DNA of 64,000 nt, taken from the NCBI RefSeq assembly GCF_900580865.1, contig NZ_UTBZ01000060.1, positions 1-64,000 on the forward strand, written 5' to 3'. Of the stretch, positions 24,630-34,906 are shown piece after piece (within the stretch, counting starts at the first letter, position 1; each line of letters starts with the position of its first letter). Source of the stretch: Pseudomonas viridiflava (GTDB taxonomy: Bacteria; Pseudomonadota; Gammaproteobacteria; Pseudomonadales; Pseudomonadaceae). The notes under the pieces were generated by a model. That model had not been told where the DNA came from and ran no database searches. It worked only from the letters and a program-made list of their open reading frames with translations. The position numbers were made by a program, and so were the translations under genes.

Positions 24630-27125
24630 TTAATTTGCTTGCGTCGCGTGGGAAGGGAGAGCTGATCGAGGCCGGTAAGCTATCCATGTGGCAACCCAAC
24701 TTTCAGTGCCGGGATCCATCATGAGTCCTTGTTGTAATGGCGGAGTAGTCCATTGTGCGGGCTGATGAGTAGACCTTATCAGCCTCCGACCCACAGCAGT
24801 ATTAATTTGCCAATAATAATAAGGAGGCTTATTTGGTAAATACTGAAAGCCGAAAAATAAGGACTGATTAAGTTCTTTGTTCAGTGCGCTCTCATCAGTT
24901 GTATTGAATATACTACCTCCGATGCTTTCCAGCCATTTGTTAAGACCGCTCGAGTCATGCGAGTTATAGTGTGCAAGCTCATATACATGTTCACATGTAA
25001 CTTGGTAGCTGACGCTCTGTTGATTCGAATCGCTCGCACTTATCAAGGCTTCTCCATTTCCCGTTGAAACAACGCGACCGGTCGAAGGATCAACAGCAGC
25101 AATTTCTGGATTAGATGAAGAATATTGATAAGGAGGAGAGCCACCTTGTGCTTGGCGCGTTTGATGGGCGTTCTCCGGTAAGTATCCCGTTGGTTCAAGT
25201 AGGGGAGTTAGTGGGGCGGGTGAGAGGTATAAGTGAGCACCATCCAGTATCATTGGCGTAGTATCAATTTCCAATGCAGGAGCTGTCTTCACGGTATAGG
25301 TTCTCGCTGGAAAACAAACTGCCGTATCAGCATTCTTCACTTTGTCGAAGTTTACTTTGAAGGTGATCGTCAGCGGACTTCCATCCTTAAGCTCCCGCAA
25401 CCAAGCCACCTGCGCCGCCGTCACCAACCCCTCCGCCTGTTGATGCGCTTCACCTGCCCAAAACACTTTCTCTACAGCGTCACCGTTCTTGTCAGTCCCG
25501 TCGTAACGCAGCCAGATATTTTGATTCAAAGCCTGCAACATCCATTTTTCAATCCGCAGTTGCGCACCTTCCTCCAGCCGTGTCACATCCAGCTCATCGC
25601 CCACCGCTCCATCAATGCTTGGCGTCGGCAGATTCTTGTCGCCATCGGCAATCGGCAACACAGTCAGAGATAACTCGTCCGAGTCCTGCGGCGCTCCGTT
25701 GCGAATGACGGTGTAAATCACCTCCACGCTTTTACCAAGGTTGAACGCAACCACCGAATTGGGCAGGGCAACTTCTTTATCCGCTTGTGCAGTTACATCG
25801 ATGGGGCCGACCGTTGCACTGCCCTCACCGGGCGCGCCGCTCCAGGCCACTCTGAGCTGGGTCCCGATCATGTTGTCATAGGCCGGCACCACAGCCGTGA
25901 GTGTGTCTTTAGCGGCAACCGGCTGAAGGTTGTCATTGGGTGCTTCCTTGATTTTCGGTGGCTTGAGCACAACTCGCGTGCCAACCACCCTCGCCGTGGC
26001 AACTTCGGATTTACCCACCGGAACGTTATTAGACGTGAACAACGCGTAAGTCACCGTCACACTACTGCCGGCAATGACCTTGGCATTGGGCACCTTCAGA
26101 ATGCAGCGCTTTTTCTCGCCAAACTCATCCGCTTCCACGGTGCCTTCCATCTTTTCGACAACGTCGGGGTGTCCTTCGAGCTTGGCGATGTATTCAGCCT
26201 TGATCTTGTCGTCCTTTTTAAATTCACCGGGGCTGGTCAACACCACAACCAGCAATTCATTGCTTGCCAGTTTCCCCAGATCGATTTCTGTCGCCACATC
26301 CTCTGAATCGTTGAGTATCTCCCGCAAAATCGGCTTGCCCAGGGTCACCCCATCAACATCAACGTTCGCCCGGATAATCTTCGACCAGCGCCGTTTATGC
26401 GCAGCGTTGAGCAGTTGATCAACCACGGTGTAGCGGAACGGGCAGTTGTCCTGGCTGCCCACCAGTTCGAACTGCTCACGATCAATCAGTGCCACAAACG
26501 ATGCACCCACCTCGCCAGGTTTTACCGTGTAGTCGAAGCGCTCGTTACCGATTTCCACAGTGACCTTGTCGTGGGCCTTCATGTGCGAATAAGCGAGGGT
26601 GAGGGGGACTTTGTTGTCTATCTTGTCCTTGTCGATGTTCGCCGGATCACCCCATTCGGCCGGCAGACTGATGCCCAAACCCGGATGCTCGCCATTACCC
26701 GGTACATCATTGCCACCGGGCAATGTCGCGCTATAGAGCGCCCATAACTCGGTGGATTCGCTCTCATTGCCCGAGTGTCTTTTCAGTTTGTACTGGATGA
26801 CGTTGGTGATGCCGTCACGCAAGCCGGACTGGAACATGTCGAAGTCGATGGATTTATCGCCGACCGGGGCATTGCCGATCCGTACGCCATTGAGCCAGAG
26901 GGTCATTTCGACGTACTCCTCGGGATCCAGCGGCGGATCGACCCGTACTTTCACCGCCGGGGCGAGCGTGCCATTGCGAAGTACATTCTCGAAAATTTCC
27001 AGCGGCACCCCTTGCACCGGTACACCGGCGGGTGGTGGTTGATCGCTGATGACGTCGTCGGTGCCGCGTAAGATCCGGGCGGGGTAGAGCTGTTGCGTTT
27101 CGTTGCGTGGCCGAGTGGTTGCCAT
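24630..27125 (-). CDS. Ig-like (BIG2) domain multidomain protein
   Basis: An 831-residue beta-rich protein without a signal peptide or membrane segment. Several Ig-like modules of about 100 residues can be seen, each ending in a strand such as VTVTYALFTSNNVPVGKSEV or VEVIYTVIRNGAPQDSDELS. A BIG2-type module occurs near residues 665-710 (SSSNPEIAAVDPSTGRVVST, then GEALISASDS). The last 120 residues are different: rich in Tyr, Asn and Trp (HVYELAHYNSHDSSGLNKWL), with no family I recognise. The DNA encoding this tail (about 24780-25140) is AT-richer than the rest, which suggests replacement or transfer of the 3' end. Related long Ig-like proteins are common in Pseudomonas and of unknown function; export could be by a non-Sec route. 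Confidence 0.75.
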   Translation of the reverse strand: MATTRPRNETQQLYPARILRGTDDVISDQPPPAGVPVQGVPLEIFENVLRNGTLAPAVKVRVDPPLDPEEYVEMTLWLNGVRIGNAPVGDKSIDFDMFQSGLRDGITNVIQYKLKRHSGNESESTELWALYSATLPGGNDVPGNGEHPGLGISLPAEWGDPANIDKDKIDNKVPLTLAYSHMKAHDKVTVEIGNERFDYTVKPGEVGASFVALIDREQFELVGSQDNCPFRYTVVDQLLNAAHKRRWSKIIRANVDVDGVTLGKPILREILNDSEDVATEIDLGKLASNELLVVVLTSPGEFKKDDKIKAEYIAKLEGHPDVVEKMEGTVEADEFGEKKRCILKVPNAKVIAGSSVTVTYALFTSNNVPVGKSEVATARVVGTRVVLKPPKIKEAPNDNLQPVAAKDTLTAVVPAYDNMIGTQLRVAWSGAPGEGSATVGPIDVTAQADKEVALPNSVVAFNLGKSVEVIYTVIRNGAPQDSDELSLTVLPIADGDKNLPTPSIDGAVGDELDVTRLEEGAQLRIEKWMLQALNQNIWLRYDGTDKNGDAVEKVFWAGEAHQQAEGLVTAAQVAWLRELKDGSPLTITFKVNFDKVKNADTAVCFPARTYTVKTAPALEIDTTPMILDGAHLYLSPAPLTPLLEPTGYLPENAHQTRQAQGGSPPYQYSSSNPEIAAVDPSTGRVVSTGNGEALISASDSNQQSVSYQVTCEHVYELAHYNSHDSSGLNKWLESIGGSIFNTTDESALNKELNQSLFFGFQYLPNKPPYYYWQINTAVGRRLIRSTHQPAQWTTPPLQQGLMMDPGTESWVATWIAYRPRSALPSHATQAN

Positions 27126-27288
27126 GGGACACCTTCCTGGTGGCTGGCCAGAAGGAATGCTGGCCGGATCGGTCGATCAAACACCGGGGCGGGGGAAGCT
27201 GGCTACTGTCAACTCTGACAGGTGGCGACGAATGGTAGGGTGTGGCGGAGGTTAAAAAAACCGGGCTTATACGTATCTGTGCCCATGA

Positions 27289-27312
27289 AAAAGGGGCCTT
27301 TCCAGGCCCCTT
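27289..27312 (-). terminator. Terminator of cptA
   Basis: AAGGGGCC and GGCCCCTT form an 8-base stem with a short loop. On the minus strand it is followed by a T run (TTTTTC). It lies 6 bases after the cptA stop. Confidence 0.85.
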
Positions 27313-27317
27313 CGGTT

Positions 27318-29066
27318 TTACTGCTCCGCCGCGTCGGCGACGGTGGTATCGGGTTTCTTCGGCTTCATCAGGCTGAAGTCGATCAACGCGCGCTGGTTGG
27401 TCTGGTACGGGTCGCCGATCAGCAGTGGGCGCGCCTTGAAGCTGTCGCTGACCAGGCTCTTGCTGCGGTCGAGTTCATCGAAACTCAAACCGGCGAGGTC
27501 GGCCCAGGTGTGGATCAGGTGCGAGCTGCTGTAGGGGCGATCGAGGTCGCCGGCGAAGTTCCAGTCGTGGTTGGCCTTCCACTTCGGCGACGCCCACGCC
27601 ATGAACGGGATGGTGTACATCGGCGCGGTCGGTTTGTTTTCGTTGCGGCCCAGGGTCTTGTGGCCCACCGAGTCGAACACGTCTTCACCGTGGTCCGAGA
27701 GGTACAGCAGGAAGCCGTTCGGATCGGATTTGGCGTAATCCTTGATCAGGCTCGACACCACGAAGTCGTTGTACAGCACAGCGTTGTCATAGCTGTTGTA
27801 GGTCGGTACCTGATCGTCACGCACGCCGGGTGGCACACCGTTGCGGTCCTGGAACTTGTCGAACGTCGGCGGATAGCGGTACTGGTAGCTCATGTGCGTG
27901 CCGAGCAAATGCACGACGATCAGCTTGCGCGGTGCGGCGTCAGCCAACGCCTTGTTGAACGGCTCGATCACGTCGCCGTCGTACTGCGCGGCGTTCTGGT
28001 TGCGGTTGTTGTTCAGGTACACCTGCTCGTCGGCCTGTTCGGAGAAGGTCGTGAGCATGGTGTTGCGCTTGGTCATGGTCTGCTGGTTGGTGATCCAGAA
28101 GGTTTTGTAGCCAGCCTGTTTCATCACGCTGACCAGTGATGGCGTGGACAGGTACAGGTCCGGGTTTTCTTCGTCGGCAAAGGTCAGGACCTGCTGCAAC
28201 GCCTCAATGGTGTAGGGGCGAGGGGTGACGACGTTGTCGAACACCGCCAGTTGATCCTTGAGCTTGTCCAGTTCCGGCGTGGTGTTGCGCTGATAGCCGT
28301 AGAGGCTCATGCGCTGGCGGTTGGTCGATTCTCCGATCACCAGCACCAGGGTCTTCGGCTGATCAGCCGTAGCATCCTTGAGGTTTTTCAGCGGCGGGAT
28401 CTTGCTCACGTTGTGCAGCATGCCCTGCATGTCGGCGAGGGTTTCCTGGTAACGGTGATAGGCCACGACCATCTGCCATGGCACCGCTGGCTCGATGCGG
28501 GTTTCGAATTTCTCGAAGCCTTGGGCGAAGGTGCCCATGCGCATCGTTTGTTTGACCAGCGGATAACCGATTACGGCAATCAGGATGGCCATCGCCGCGA
28601 CGAATGCACGGCCACGAGGCATGTACACCGGGCGCAGGCGAGTCCACAGGAAGTAAGCGAACGCGGTATGCGCGAGGAACGCCGGCACCATCCACCAGGC
28701 AAAGTACTGGGTCATGTACTCGCCGGCTTCGGACACGTTCGACTCGAACATGATGAAGATGACGCTCTGGGAGAATTCCTGCTCATAGATGAAGAAGTAG
28801 CCCAGGCTGGCCATCGAGCAGGCCCACAGCACCACGCCGATCAAGGCGGCGAGCAGTTTTGTGCGCTTGGGAAACAGCAACATCGGCGCCAGCCAGATCG
28901 CGCTCATGACGAACGCCTGACGGAACCCGGTGAAGCCGGAGGTGCCGGTCAGCTGAATCAGCAGTTGGGTGATACCCGAGAAGTACCAGAAGAAAACAAA
29001 CAGCCAGAGAAAACCGGCCCAGTCGAAACCTGTCGCAGTCGTTGTGCTGCGTTTGAACAATGCCAT
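27318..29066 (-). CDS. cptA: Phosphoethanolamine transferase CptA (LPS core)
   Basis: A 582-residue inner-membrane enzyme with five N-terminal membrane helices and a periplasmic alkaline-phosphatase-like domain. CptA adds phosphoethanolamine to a heptose of the LPS core. Full-length resemblance to E. coli CptA is strong: FPKRTKLLAALIGVVLWACS, EQEFSQSVIFIMFESNVSEA, LVLVIGESTNRQRMSLYGY, RPYTIEALQQVLTFADEENP (catalytic Thr), FWITNQQTMTKRNTML and LYLSDHGEDVFD (metal ligands). The start at 29066 (MALFKRS) is chosen for a GGAG about 6 bases upstream; a reading 15 residues longer lacks one. Monocistronic. Confidence 0.92.
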   Translation of the reverse strand: MALFKRSTTTATGFDWAGFLWLFVFFWYFSGITQLLIQLTGTSGFTGFRQAFVMSAIWLAPMLLFPKRTKLLAALIGVVLWACSMASLGYFFIYEQEFSQSVIFIMFESNVSEAGEYMTQYFAWWMVPAFLAHTAFAYFLWTRLRPVYMPRGRAFVAAMAILIAVIGYPLVKQTMRMGTFAQGFEKFETRIEPAVPWQMVVAYHRYQETLADMQGMLHNVSKIPPLKNLKDATADQPKTLVLVIGESTNRQRMSLYGYQRNTTPELDKLKDQLAVFDNVVTPRPYTIEALQQVLTFADEENPDLYLSTPSLVSVMKQAGYKTFWITNQQTMTKRNTMLTTFSEQADEQVYLNNNRNQNAAQYDGDVIEPFNKALADAAPRKLIVVHLLGTHMSYQYRYPPTFDKFQDRNGVPPGVRDDQVPTYNSYDNAVLYNDFVVSSLIKDYAKSDPNGFLLYLSDHGEDVFDSVGHKTLGRNENKPTAPMYTIPFMAWASPKWKANHDWNFAGDLDRPYSSSHLIHTWADLAGLSFDELDRSKSLVSDSFKARPLLIGDPYQTNQRALIDFSLMKPKKPDTTVADAAEQ

Positions 29067-29261
29067 TCGGCGCTCCAGCTCACTCGTTACAACCACCGCC
29101 GGAACATCCATGAAGCCGACGAACGGAGGCCGTACACGCAGGTACGGCCAGAATGGGGCGGAGTATTACGAAGAGAATGTGAAAAGTTTGTTAGTTGACT
29201 AAAGCAGCCAAGGCTAAACGTGTCGGGAACAGCCGGTGCCGTTCCCGGGTCTGGCGGGGGA

Positions 29262-29444
29262 TCAGGCGTGGGGATGACGCTGAACGACCGGCAAAGGTTG
29301 CGGTTGCGCACCCTGGGTCAAGAGGCGCAGCTGCGCCAGTTCCTGTTTCAATTGGTCGCGTTCGTCTTTCAACTGACGCAATTCATCGCGACGAATCGTC
29401 ACGTACAGGGTTTGTGGCGGCATTGCTGTGTGTACTGTGCCCAT
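29262..29444 (-). CDS. Small conserved coiled-coil protein
   Basis: A 60-residue protein with a central charged heptad helix (RRDELRQLKDERDQLKQELA QLR) between a short N-terminus (MGTVHTAMPPQTLYVTI) and a Gln/Pro-rich tail. A GAGG lies about 6 bases before the ATG. No family is recognised. Coding character is good and it sits between cptA and gnd with no competing gene, so I keep it. Confidence 0.6.
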   Translation of the reverse strand: MGTVHTAMPPQTLYVTIRRDELRQLKDERDQLKQELAQLRLLTQGAQPQPLPVVQRHPHA

Positions 29445-29716
29445 TGCTCACCTCGCAAATGGCGTGCATCAACTGTAGGTCGTCCCGGCTTGCGGTACTG
29501 ATCTACTATCGGCGCCGATTTTGATTTCTTTTGCCTGTGAATGGAACTTTTTTATTTTTCATGGTCGGTGTGTCTTCTGCATGATTCGGGGCGTTATCAG
29601 TCTGGATCGGGCACAATGCCCGGAAACTTCATCGCAACGCTCTGGACTAACCTCCATCAGTCGCGTTGGGCTATAACCAATGACACACATTTATTTGTAG
29701 TAAGGAGCATCAGCAC

Positions 29717-30697
29717 ATGCAACTCGGGATTATTGGACTGGGCCGCATGGGCGGCAATATTGCGCGACGTCTGATGCTCAACGGTCACACCACCGTTGTT
29801 TACGACCGCAATACCGCTTTCATCGATAACCTGGTCGCCGAGGGCTCCACGGGCGTCGCCGACTTGCCGGCACTGGTTGCCGGCCTGGCCAAACCGCGCG
29901 CGGTCTGGGTCATGCTGCCGGCCGGCGCGCCGACCGAAGACACCATCAACACCCTGAGCACGCTGCTCGAAGCCGGCGACACCATCATCGACGGCGGCAA
30001 CACCAACTATAAGGATGACATTCGCCGGGCCAAGACCCTGGCCGAGAAAGGCCTGCACTACATCGACGTCGGTACTTCCGGCGGCGTCTGGGGCCTGGAA
30101 CGCGGCTATTGCATGATGATCGGCGGCGACGCTGAAACCGTGCAGCGCCTCGACCCGCTGTTCGCCGCACTGGCACCGGGCATGGGTGACATCCCGCGTA
30201 CCAAGGATCGCAAATCCGATGACCACCGCGCCGAACACGGCTACATCCACGCCGGTCCCGCCGGTGCCGGGCACTTTGTGAAGATGATTCACAACGGCAT
30301 CGAGTACGGCATGATGGCTGCGTTCGCCGAGGGCTTCGACATTCTCAAGACCAAATCCAGCGAGCGTCTGCCGGAAGATCAGCGTTTTGATCTGAACGTC
30401 GCCGACATCGCTGAAGTGTGGCGCCGTGGCAGCGTCGTGTCGTCGTGGTTGCTCGACCTGACCGCTGACGCGCTGGCCAGTGATCCGAAGCTCGACGGCT
30501 TCTCTGGCTCGGTTGCCGACAGCGGCGAAGGTCAATGGACCATCGAAGCGGCCATGGAGCAAGCGGTGCCGGTGCCGGTGCTGTCGAACTCGCTGTTCTC
30601 GCGCTACCGCTCGCGTGGTCAGGGCACCTTTGGCGACAAGATTCTTTCGGCCCAGCGTTTCGGCTTCGGCGGCCACGTGGAGACAGCGAAGAAATGA
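29717..30697 (+). CDS. gnd: 6-phosphogluconate dehydrogenase (decarboxylating), YqeC/GndA type
   Basis: A 326-residue cytoplasmic enzyme that oxidises and decarboxylates 6-phosphogluconate to ribulose 5-phosphate. The N-terminal Rossmann loop is [16 protein letters not shown]; substrate-site segments are [30 protein letters not shown] and [15 protein letters not shown] with the catalytic Lys. It is the short form (about 300-330 residues) rather than the 470-residue form. AAGGAG lies upstream of the ATG. It is the first gene of a gnd-zwf-HAD operon, and its stop overlaps the zwf start (ATGA). Confidence 0.93.
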   Translation: MQLGIIGLGRMGGNIARRLMLNGHTTVVYDRNTAFIDNLVAEGSTGVADLPALVAGLAKPRAVWVMLPAGAPTEDTINTLSTLLEAGDTIIDGGNTNYKDDIRRAKTLAEKGLHYIDVGTSGGVWGLERGYCMMIGGDAETVQRLDPLFAALAPGMGDIPRTKDRKSDDHRAEHGYIHAGPAGAGHFVKMIHNGIEYGMMAAFAEGFDILKTKSSERLPEDQRFDLNVADIAEVWRRGSVVSSWLLDLTADALASDPKLDGFSGSVADSGEGQWTIEAAMEQAVPVPVLSNSLFSRYRSRGQGTFGDKILSAQRFGFGGHVETAKK

Positions 30698-32217
30698 CCC
30701 ATACGATCCGCAGAAAATCCAAGGCAGAACCCGCACCACCGACCACGCTGTTTCTGTTCGGTGCCCACGGCGACCTGGTCAAGCGCTTGCTGATGCCGGC
30801 GCTGTACAACCTCAGTCGCGACGGCTTGCTTGACGAAAATCTGCGGATCGTCGGCGTTGATCACAACGCCATTACCGATGAAGCTTTCGCGCAAAAGCTC
30901 GAAGACTTCATCCGTACTGAAGTGGCGGCGAAGGTCGGCAAGGGCGATCAGATGCTTGATCCGGCCTTGTGGGCCAAGCTCGCCAAAGGTATCAGCTACG
31001 TCCAGGGTGATTTCCTGGACGACAGCACCTATTCCGCGCTGGCGGCGAAAATCGCCGACAGCGGCACTGGCAATGCGGTGTTCTACCTGGCCACCGCGCC
31101 GCGTTTCTTCAGTGAAGTGGTGCGCCGACTCGGCAGCGCCGGTTTGCTTGAAGAAACCCCCGAAGCGTTCAGAAGGGTGGTGATCGAGAAGCCGTTCGGC
31201 TCCGATCTGCAAACCGCCGAAGCGTTGAACGCCTGTTTGCTCAAGGTGATGTCCGAGAAGCAGATCTATCGGATCGACCATTATCTGGGCAAGGAAACCG
31301 TGCAGAACATTCTGGTCAGCCGGTTCTCCAACAGCCTGTTCGAAGCCTTCTGGAACAACCATTACATCGACCACGTGCAGATCACTGCGGCGGAAACCGT
31401 CGGCGTCGAAACCCGTGGCAGTTTTTACGAACACACCGGCGCACTGCGCGACATGGTGCCCAATCACCTGTTCCAGTTGCTGGCCATGGTTGCCATGGAG
31501 CCGCCGGCCGCGTTCGGTGCTGACGCAGTGCGAGGCGAGAAGGCCAAGGTGGTCGGGGCGATCCGTCCATGGACGACTGAAGAGGCGCGGGCCAACTCGG
31601 TTCGCGGCCAGTACAGCGCCGGCGAAGTCGATGGCAAGTCACTGAACGGTTATCGCCAAGAGCCCAACGTCGCGCCGGACAGCAGCACCGAAACCTACGT
31701 CGCGCTGAAAGTGATGATCGACAATTGGCGTTGGGTCGGCGTGCCGTTTTATCTGCGCACCGGCAAGCGTATGAGTGTGCGCGACACGGAAATTGTTATC
31801 TGCTTCAAACCGGCACCGTACGCGCAATTCCGTGACACTGAAGTCGATGAGTTGCAGCCGACGTACCTGCGTATCCAGATCCAGCCGAACGAAGGCATGT
31901 GGTTCGACCTGCTGGCCAAGCGACCGGGGCCGGCGCTGAACATGGCCAACATCGAATTGGGTTTTGCCTACAAAGACTTTTTTGAGATGCAGCCGTCGAC
32001 CGGTTACGAAACGCTGATCTACGACTGCCTGACCGGCGATCAGACGCTGTTCCAGCGTGCCGATAACATCGAGAACGGTTGGCGCGCCGTGCAACCGTTC
32101 CTTGATGCCTGGCAGCAGGACGCGAGCGTGCAGACCTATGCCGCCGGTGAAGACGGCCCGCAGGCCGCCGAAGATCTGCTGACTCGCGATGGCCGCGTCT
32201 GGCATGGCCTCGGATGA
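30694..32217 (+). CDS. zwf: Glucose-6-phosphate 1-dehydrogenase
   Basis: A 507-residue enzyme that oxidises glucose 6-phosphate to 6-phosphogluconolactone with NAD(P)+. It carries the nucleotide loop [20 protein letters not shown], the signature [13 protein letters not shown] with the catalytic His, and [19 protein letters not shown]. Length is normal (about 490-510). The start at 30694 overlaps the gnd stop by four bases and gives the normal N-terminus; an in-frame extension into gnd is rejected. Together with gnd it forms a small oxidative pentose phosphate operon, unlike the usual zwf-pgl-edd/eda location, so this is probably a second zwf of the genome. Confidence 0.94.
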   Translation: MTHTIRRKSKAEPAPPTTLFLFGAHGDLVKRLLMPALYNLSRDGLLDENLRIVGVDHNAITDEAFAQKLEDFIRTEVAAKVGKGDQMLDPALWAKLAKGISYVQGDFLDDSTYSALAAKIADSGTGNAVFYLATAPRFFSEVVRRLGSAGLLEETPEAFRRVVIEKPFGSDLQTAEALNACLLKVMSEKQIYRIDHYLGKETVQNILVSRFSNSLFEAFWNNHYIDHVQITAAETVGVETRGSFYEHTGALRDMVPNHLFQLLAMVAMEPPAAFGADAVRGEKAKVVGAIRPWTTEEARANSVRGQYSAGEVDGKSLNGYRQEPNVAPDSSTETYVALKVMIDNWRWVGVPFYLRTGKRMSVRDTEIVICFKPAPYAQFRDTEVDELQPTYLRIQIQPNEGMWFDLLAKRPGPALNMANIELGFAYKDFFEMQPSTGYETLIYDCLTGDQTLFQRADNIENGWRAVQPFLDAWQQDASVQTYAAGEDGPQAAEDLLTRDGRVWHGLG

Positions 32218-33035
32218 GTGACTTGCCGAAACAACCCATCCGTTTTCTGCTCAGCGACATGGACGGCACGTTGCTGCTGCCGGATCACACGCTGACCCAG
32301 CGCACCATTGATGCGGTGCGTTCGCTGCGTGAGGCCGGCGTGTTGTTCAGCCTTGCCACCGGTCGACCACCGAAAGCCATGTTGCAGCAGATCGAAGCCT
32401 TGGGCGTAGATCTGCCGACAGCGGCGTTTAACGGTGGGACCATCGTCAATCCGGATGGCAGTTTGTTGGTCGCGCATTACCTGCCGGCGACCACCGCGCT
32501 GATTGCGCTGGCCACGTTCGCCGATCAGCCTGATGTGGAAATCTGGGTGTTCAGCGGTGGTGACTGGTTGCTCAAGGATCCGCACGGGCCGATGGTGCCG
32601 CGCGAGCAGCATGGTCTCGGTTATCCGCCAGTCGTGGTGGAGAGTTTCGAGCCGTATCTTGAGCGCATCGACAAGATCGTCGCGACCAGTAACAACACTG
32701 AACTGTTGATCGAACTGGAGGCGCGCCTGTTGACCAAGGTCAACGGCATGGCACAAGTGTCACGCTCGCAACCGGTTTATCTCGACGTCACGGCGCTGGA
32801 GGCCAACAAAGGCACCGCGCTGGCGACGCTGGCCGCGCATCTCGGGGTCCCACTGGACCAGACCGCGGCCATCGGCGATGGCGGCAACGACCCGGCGATG
32901 TTTCATTGCGCAGGCCTGTCGATTGCCATGGGGCAGGCGGAGGATGCCGTAAAGCGACAGGCCGACGTGATCACCGCAGCCAACACCGAAGATGGCGTGG
33001 CCTTGGCCATCGAGAAATACATCCTGCCTCACTGA
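32214..33035 (+). CDS. Cof-type HAD-IIB hydrolase (sugar phosphatase-like)
   Basis: A 273-residue HAD phosphatase. Motif I is LLSDMDGTLLLPDH (nucleophile and acid/base Asp), motif II FSLATGRPP, motif III Lys in LEANKGTALA and motif IV AIGDGGNDPAM. The C2B cap between motifs II and III defines the Cof/HAD-IIB class, which dephosphorylates sugar phosphates and similar metabolites. The start overlaps the zwf stop (ATGA), so it is translationally coupled and plausibly acts on an intermediate of the same pathway. The end of the gene (codons for IEKYILPH) is duplicated 172 bases downstream. Confidence 0.9.
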   Translation: MSDLPKQPIRFLLSDMDGTLLLPDHTLTQRTIDAVRSLREAGVLFSLATGRPPKAMLQQIEALGVDLPTAAFNGGTIVNPDGSLLVAHYLPATTALIALATFADQPDVEIWVFSGGDWLLKDPHGPMVPREQHGLGYPPVVVESFEPYLERIDKIVATSNNTELLIELEARLLTKVNGMAQVSRSQPVYLDVTALEANKGTALATLAAHLGVPLDQTAAIGDGGNDPAMFHCAGLSIAMGQAEDAVKRQADVITAANTEDGVALAIEKYILPH

Positions 33036-33051
33036 AAGCACGCAAACCAAA

Positions 33052-33142
33052 TGTGGGAGCGAGCCTGCTCGCGAAAGCGGTATGCCATTCAACGAATCTG
33101 TTGTCTGACACCCCCTCTTCGCGAGCAGGCTCGCTCCCACAG
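33052..33142. repeat. REP pair, family B (copy 1)
   Basis: TGTGGGAGCGAGCCTGCTCG and CGAGCAGGCTCGCTCCCACA in inverted orientation about 90 bp apart, inside the first copy of the 172 bp duplication. Confidence 0.9.
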
Positions 33143-33223
33143 GTTTATTCAGTGCTTGTCAGAGCCGGTAGCGCAAGCGATCGAGAAATACATCCTCCCT
33201 CGCTGACACCACCCAAAAACCAA

Positions 33224-33314
33224 TGTGGGAGCGAGCTTGCTCGCGAAAGCGGTGTGTCATTCAACGAATCTGTTGTCTGACACCCCCTCTTCGCGAGCAG
33301 GCTCGCTCCCACAG
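33224..33314. repeat. REP pair, family B (copy 2)
   Basis: The second copy has GAGCTTGCTCGC instead of GAGCCTGCTCGC in the left arm, while the inner spacer (TTCAACGAATCTGTTGTCTG) is identical to copy 1. This points to recent duplication of the whole pair. Confidence 0.9.
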
Positions 33315-33330
33315 GTTTATTCAGTGTTTG

Positions 33331-34833
33331 TTAGAGCCAGTAGCTGACGGCATACCAACCCAGCAACCCCATGACGAAGGTGTATGGCAACGCCATCCAC
33401 ACCATCCGCCCGTACGACAAACGCACCAGCGGTGCAATCGCCGAGGTCAGCAGGAACAGAAACGCAGCCTGACCATTCGGCGTCGCCACGCTCGGCAGGT
33501 TAGTCCCTGTGTTGATCGCAATCGCCAGCGTCTCGAAATGCTCGCGGCTCATGTGTCCGGCGAGGAACGCCTGTTTCACTTCGGTGATGTAGATCGTGGC
33601 GACAAACACATTGTCACTGATCGCCGACAGCAGGCCGTTGGCGATAAACAGCATGCCCGGTTGTTGCTCGACCGGCAGGGCCAGCACCCACTGGATCAGC
33701 GGCGCAAACAGCTGTTGATCGTGAATCACCGCTACCACTGCGAAGAACACCACCAGAAGCGCCGTGAACGGCATGGCATCCTTGAACGCACTGCCCAGAC
33801 GATGCTCGTCAGTGATGCCGGTAAACGCGGTAATCAACACAATCACCATCAAACCAATCAGGCCGACTTCAGCGATGTGAAAGGCCAGGCAGCCGATCAG
33901 GATCAATGCCGCCGCGCCTTGCACCAGCAGCGCAGCGCGTTGACGCGCCGTGCGCTCGGCGTTGTCTTCAGCGGCGTAATTGGCGAGCACGGCGCGAACG
34001 TTGTCCGGCAGCAGCGTGCCGTAGCCGAACCAGCGCAGCTTCTCCAGCAATACGCAGGTGACCAGACCCGCTGCCAGTACCGGCAGCGAAACCGGGGCTA
34101 CCTTGGTGAAAAACTCACCGAAGTGCCAGCCCATTTCATGGCCGATCAACAGGTTCTGCGGTTCGCCCACCAATGTGCAGACACCGCCCAACGCCGTACC
34201 GACAGCGCCGTGCATCAACAGACTGCGCAAGAACGCGCGGAATTGTTCGAGATCGTCGTGATGCAATTTCGGCAGGTTCTCGTCGTCAGCAAACTCGCTG
34301 TCCTGACGCGGATCGTTACCGGATGCGACGCGGTGATAAACGGAATAGAAACCAACTGCCGCACTGATGATCACCGCGGTCACCGTCAAAGCATCAAGAA
34401 ACGCCGAGAGAAACGCCGAGAGAAAACAGAACATCAACGCCAGCGCCGCTTTTGAACGCACGCCCAACAGCAGGCGCGAGAACAGAAACAGCAACAAGTC
34501 CTTCATGAAGTAGATGCCGGCCACCATAAACATCAGCAGCAGGATCACCGGGAAGTTGTGTACCAACTCATCGTAAAGCGCCTGCGGGGTGGTCATTTTC
34601 AGCAGCAGCGCTTCGATCAGCAACAAACCGCCGGGCATCAACGGATAGCACTTGAGCGCCATCGCCAGGGTGAAGATGAATTCAATCACCAGTAGCCAGC
34701 CGGCCGCGACGGGGCCAACGGTGAACAGCACCAGCGCATTGAGGATGAGGAAACCGACGATGGTCGCCTTGTACCAGCGTGGCGATTGCCCGAGAAAATT
34801 GTGCGCGAACGCCTGGACCATTGAACCGGACAT
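33331..34833 (-). CDS. nhaB: Na+/H+ antiporter NhaB
   Basis: A 500-residue inner-membrane antiporter that expels Na+ in exchange for protons. About 12 membrane segments are visible. Family features include [79 protein letters not shown] and [23 protein letters not shown] at 34833 has AAGGAG about 7 bases upstream and gives the usual N-terminus ([12 protein letters not shown]). A 12-base direct repeat encodes FLSAFLSAF within one membrane segment. The 3' end takes part in the 172 bp duplication. Confidence 0.93.
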   Translation of the reverse strand: MSGSMVQAFAHNFLGQSPRWYKATIVGFLILNALVLFTVGPVAAGWLLVIEFIFTLAMALKCYPLMPGGLLLIEALLLKMTTPQALYDELVHNFPVILLLMFMVAGIYFMKDLLLFLFSRLLLGVRSKAALALMFCFLSAFLSAFLDALTVTAVIISAAVGFYSVYHRVASGNDPRQDSEFADDENLPKLHHDDLEQFRAFLRSLLMHGAVGTALGGVCTLVGEPQNLLIGHEMGWHFGEFFTKVAPVSLPVLAAGLVTCVLLEKLRWFGYGTLLPDNVRAVLANYAAEDNAERTARQRAALLVQGAAALILIGCLAFHIAEVGLIGLMVIVLITAFTGITDEHRLGSAFKDAMPFTALLVVFFAVVAVIHDQQLFAPLIQWVLALPVEQQPGMLFIANGLLSAISDNVFVATIYITEVKQAFLAGHMSREHFETLAIAINTGTNLPSVATPNGQAAFLFLLTSAIAPLVRLSYGRMVWMALPYTFVMGLLGWYAVSYWL

Positions 34834-34906
34834 CGGCTGCTCCTTGTCTTTAGAAGCGCGCAAATTGCCGGATGCGTTGTGGAAGATCAAGTACAGAGCG
34901 TGCTTT

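Larger units (their letters stand above)
32997..33340. repeat. 172 bp tandem duplication spanning the HAD and nhaB gene ends
   Basis: CGAGAAATACATCCT occurs at 33011 and 33182, GTGGGAGCGAGC at 33053 and 33225, and AGAGCC(G/A)GTAG at 33161 and 33333, an offset of 171-172 bases throughout. Copy 1 carries the true HAD stop and a relic of the nhaB end; copy 2 carries a relic of the HAD end and the true nhaB stop. Each copy contains one complete REP family B pair. Confidence 0.88.

Noticed and set aside
24477..24665. A 62-codon plus-strand frame downstream of the Ig-like gene
   Set aside because: It consists largely of a diverged REP family C pair and starts at TTG without a ribosome binding site.
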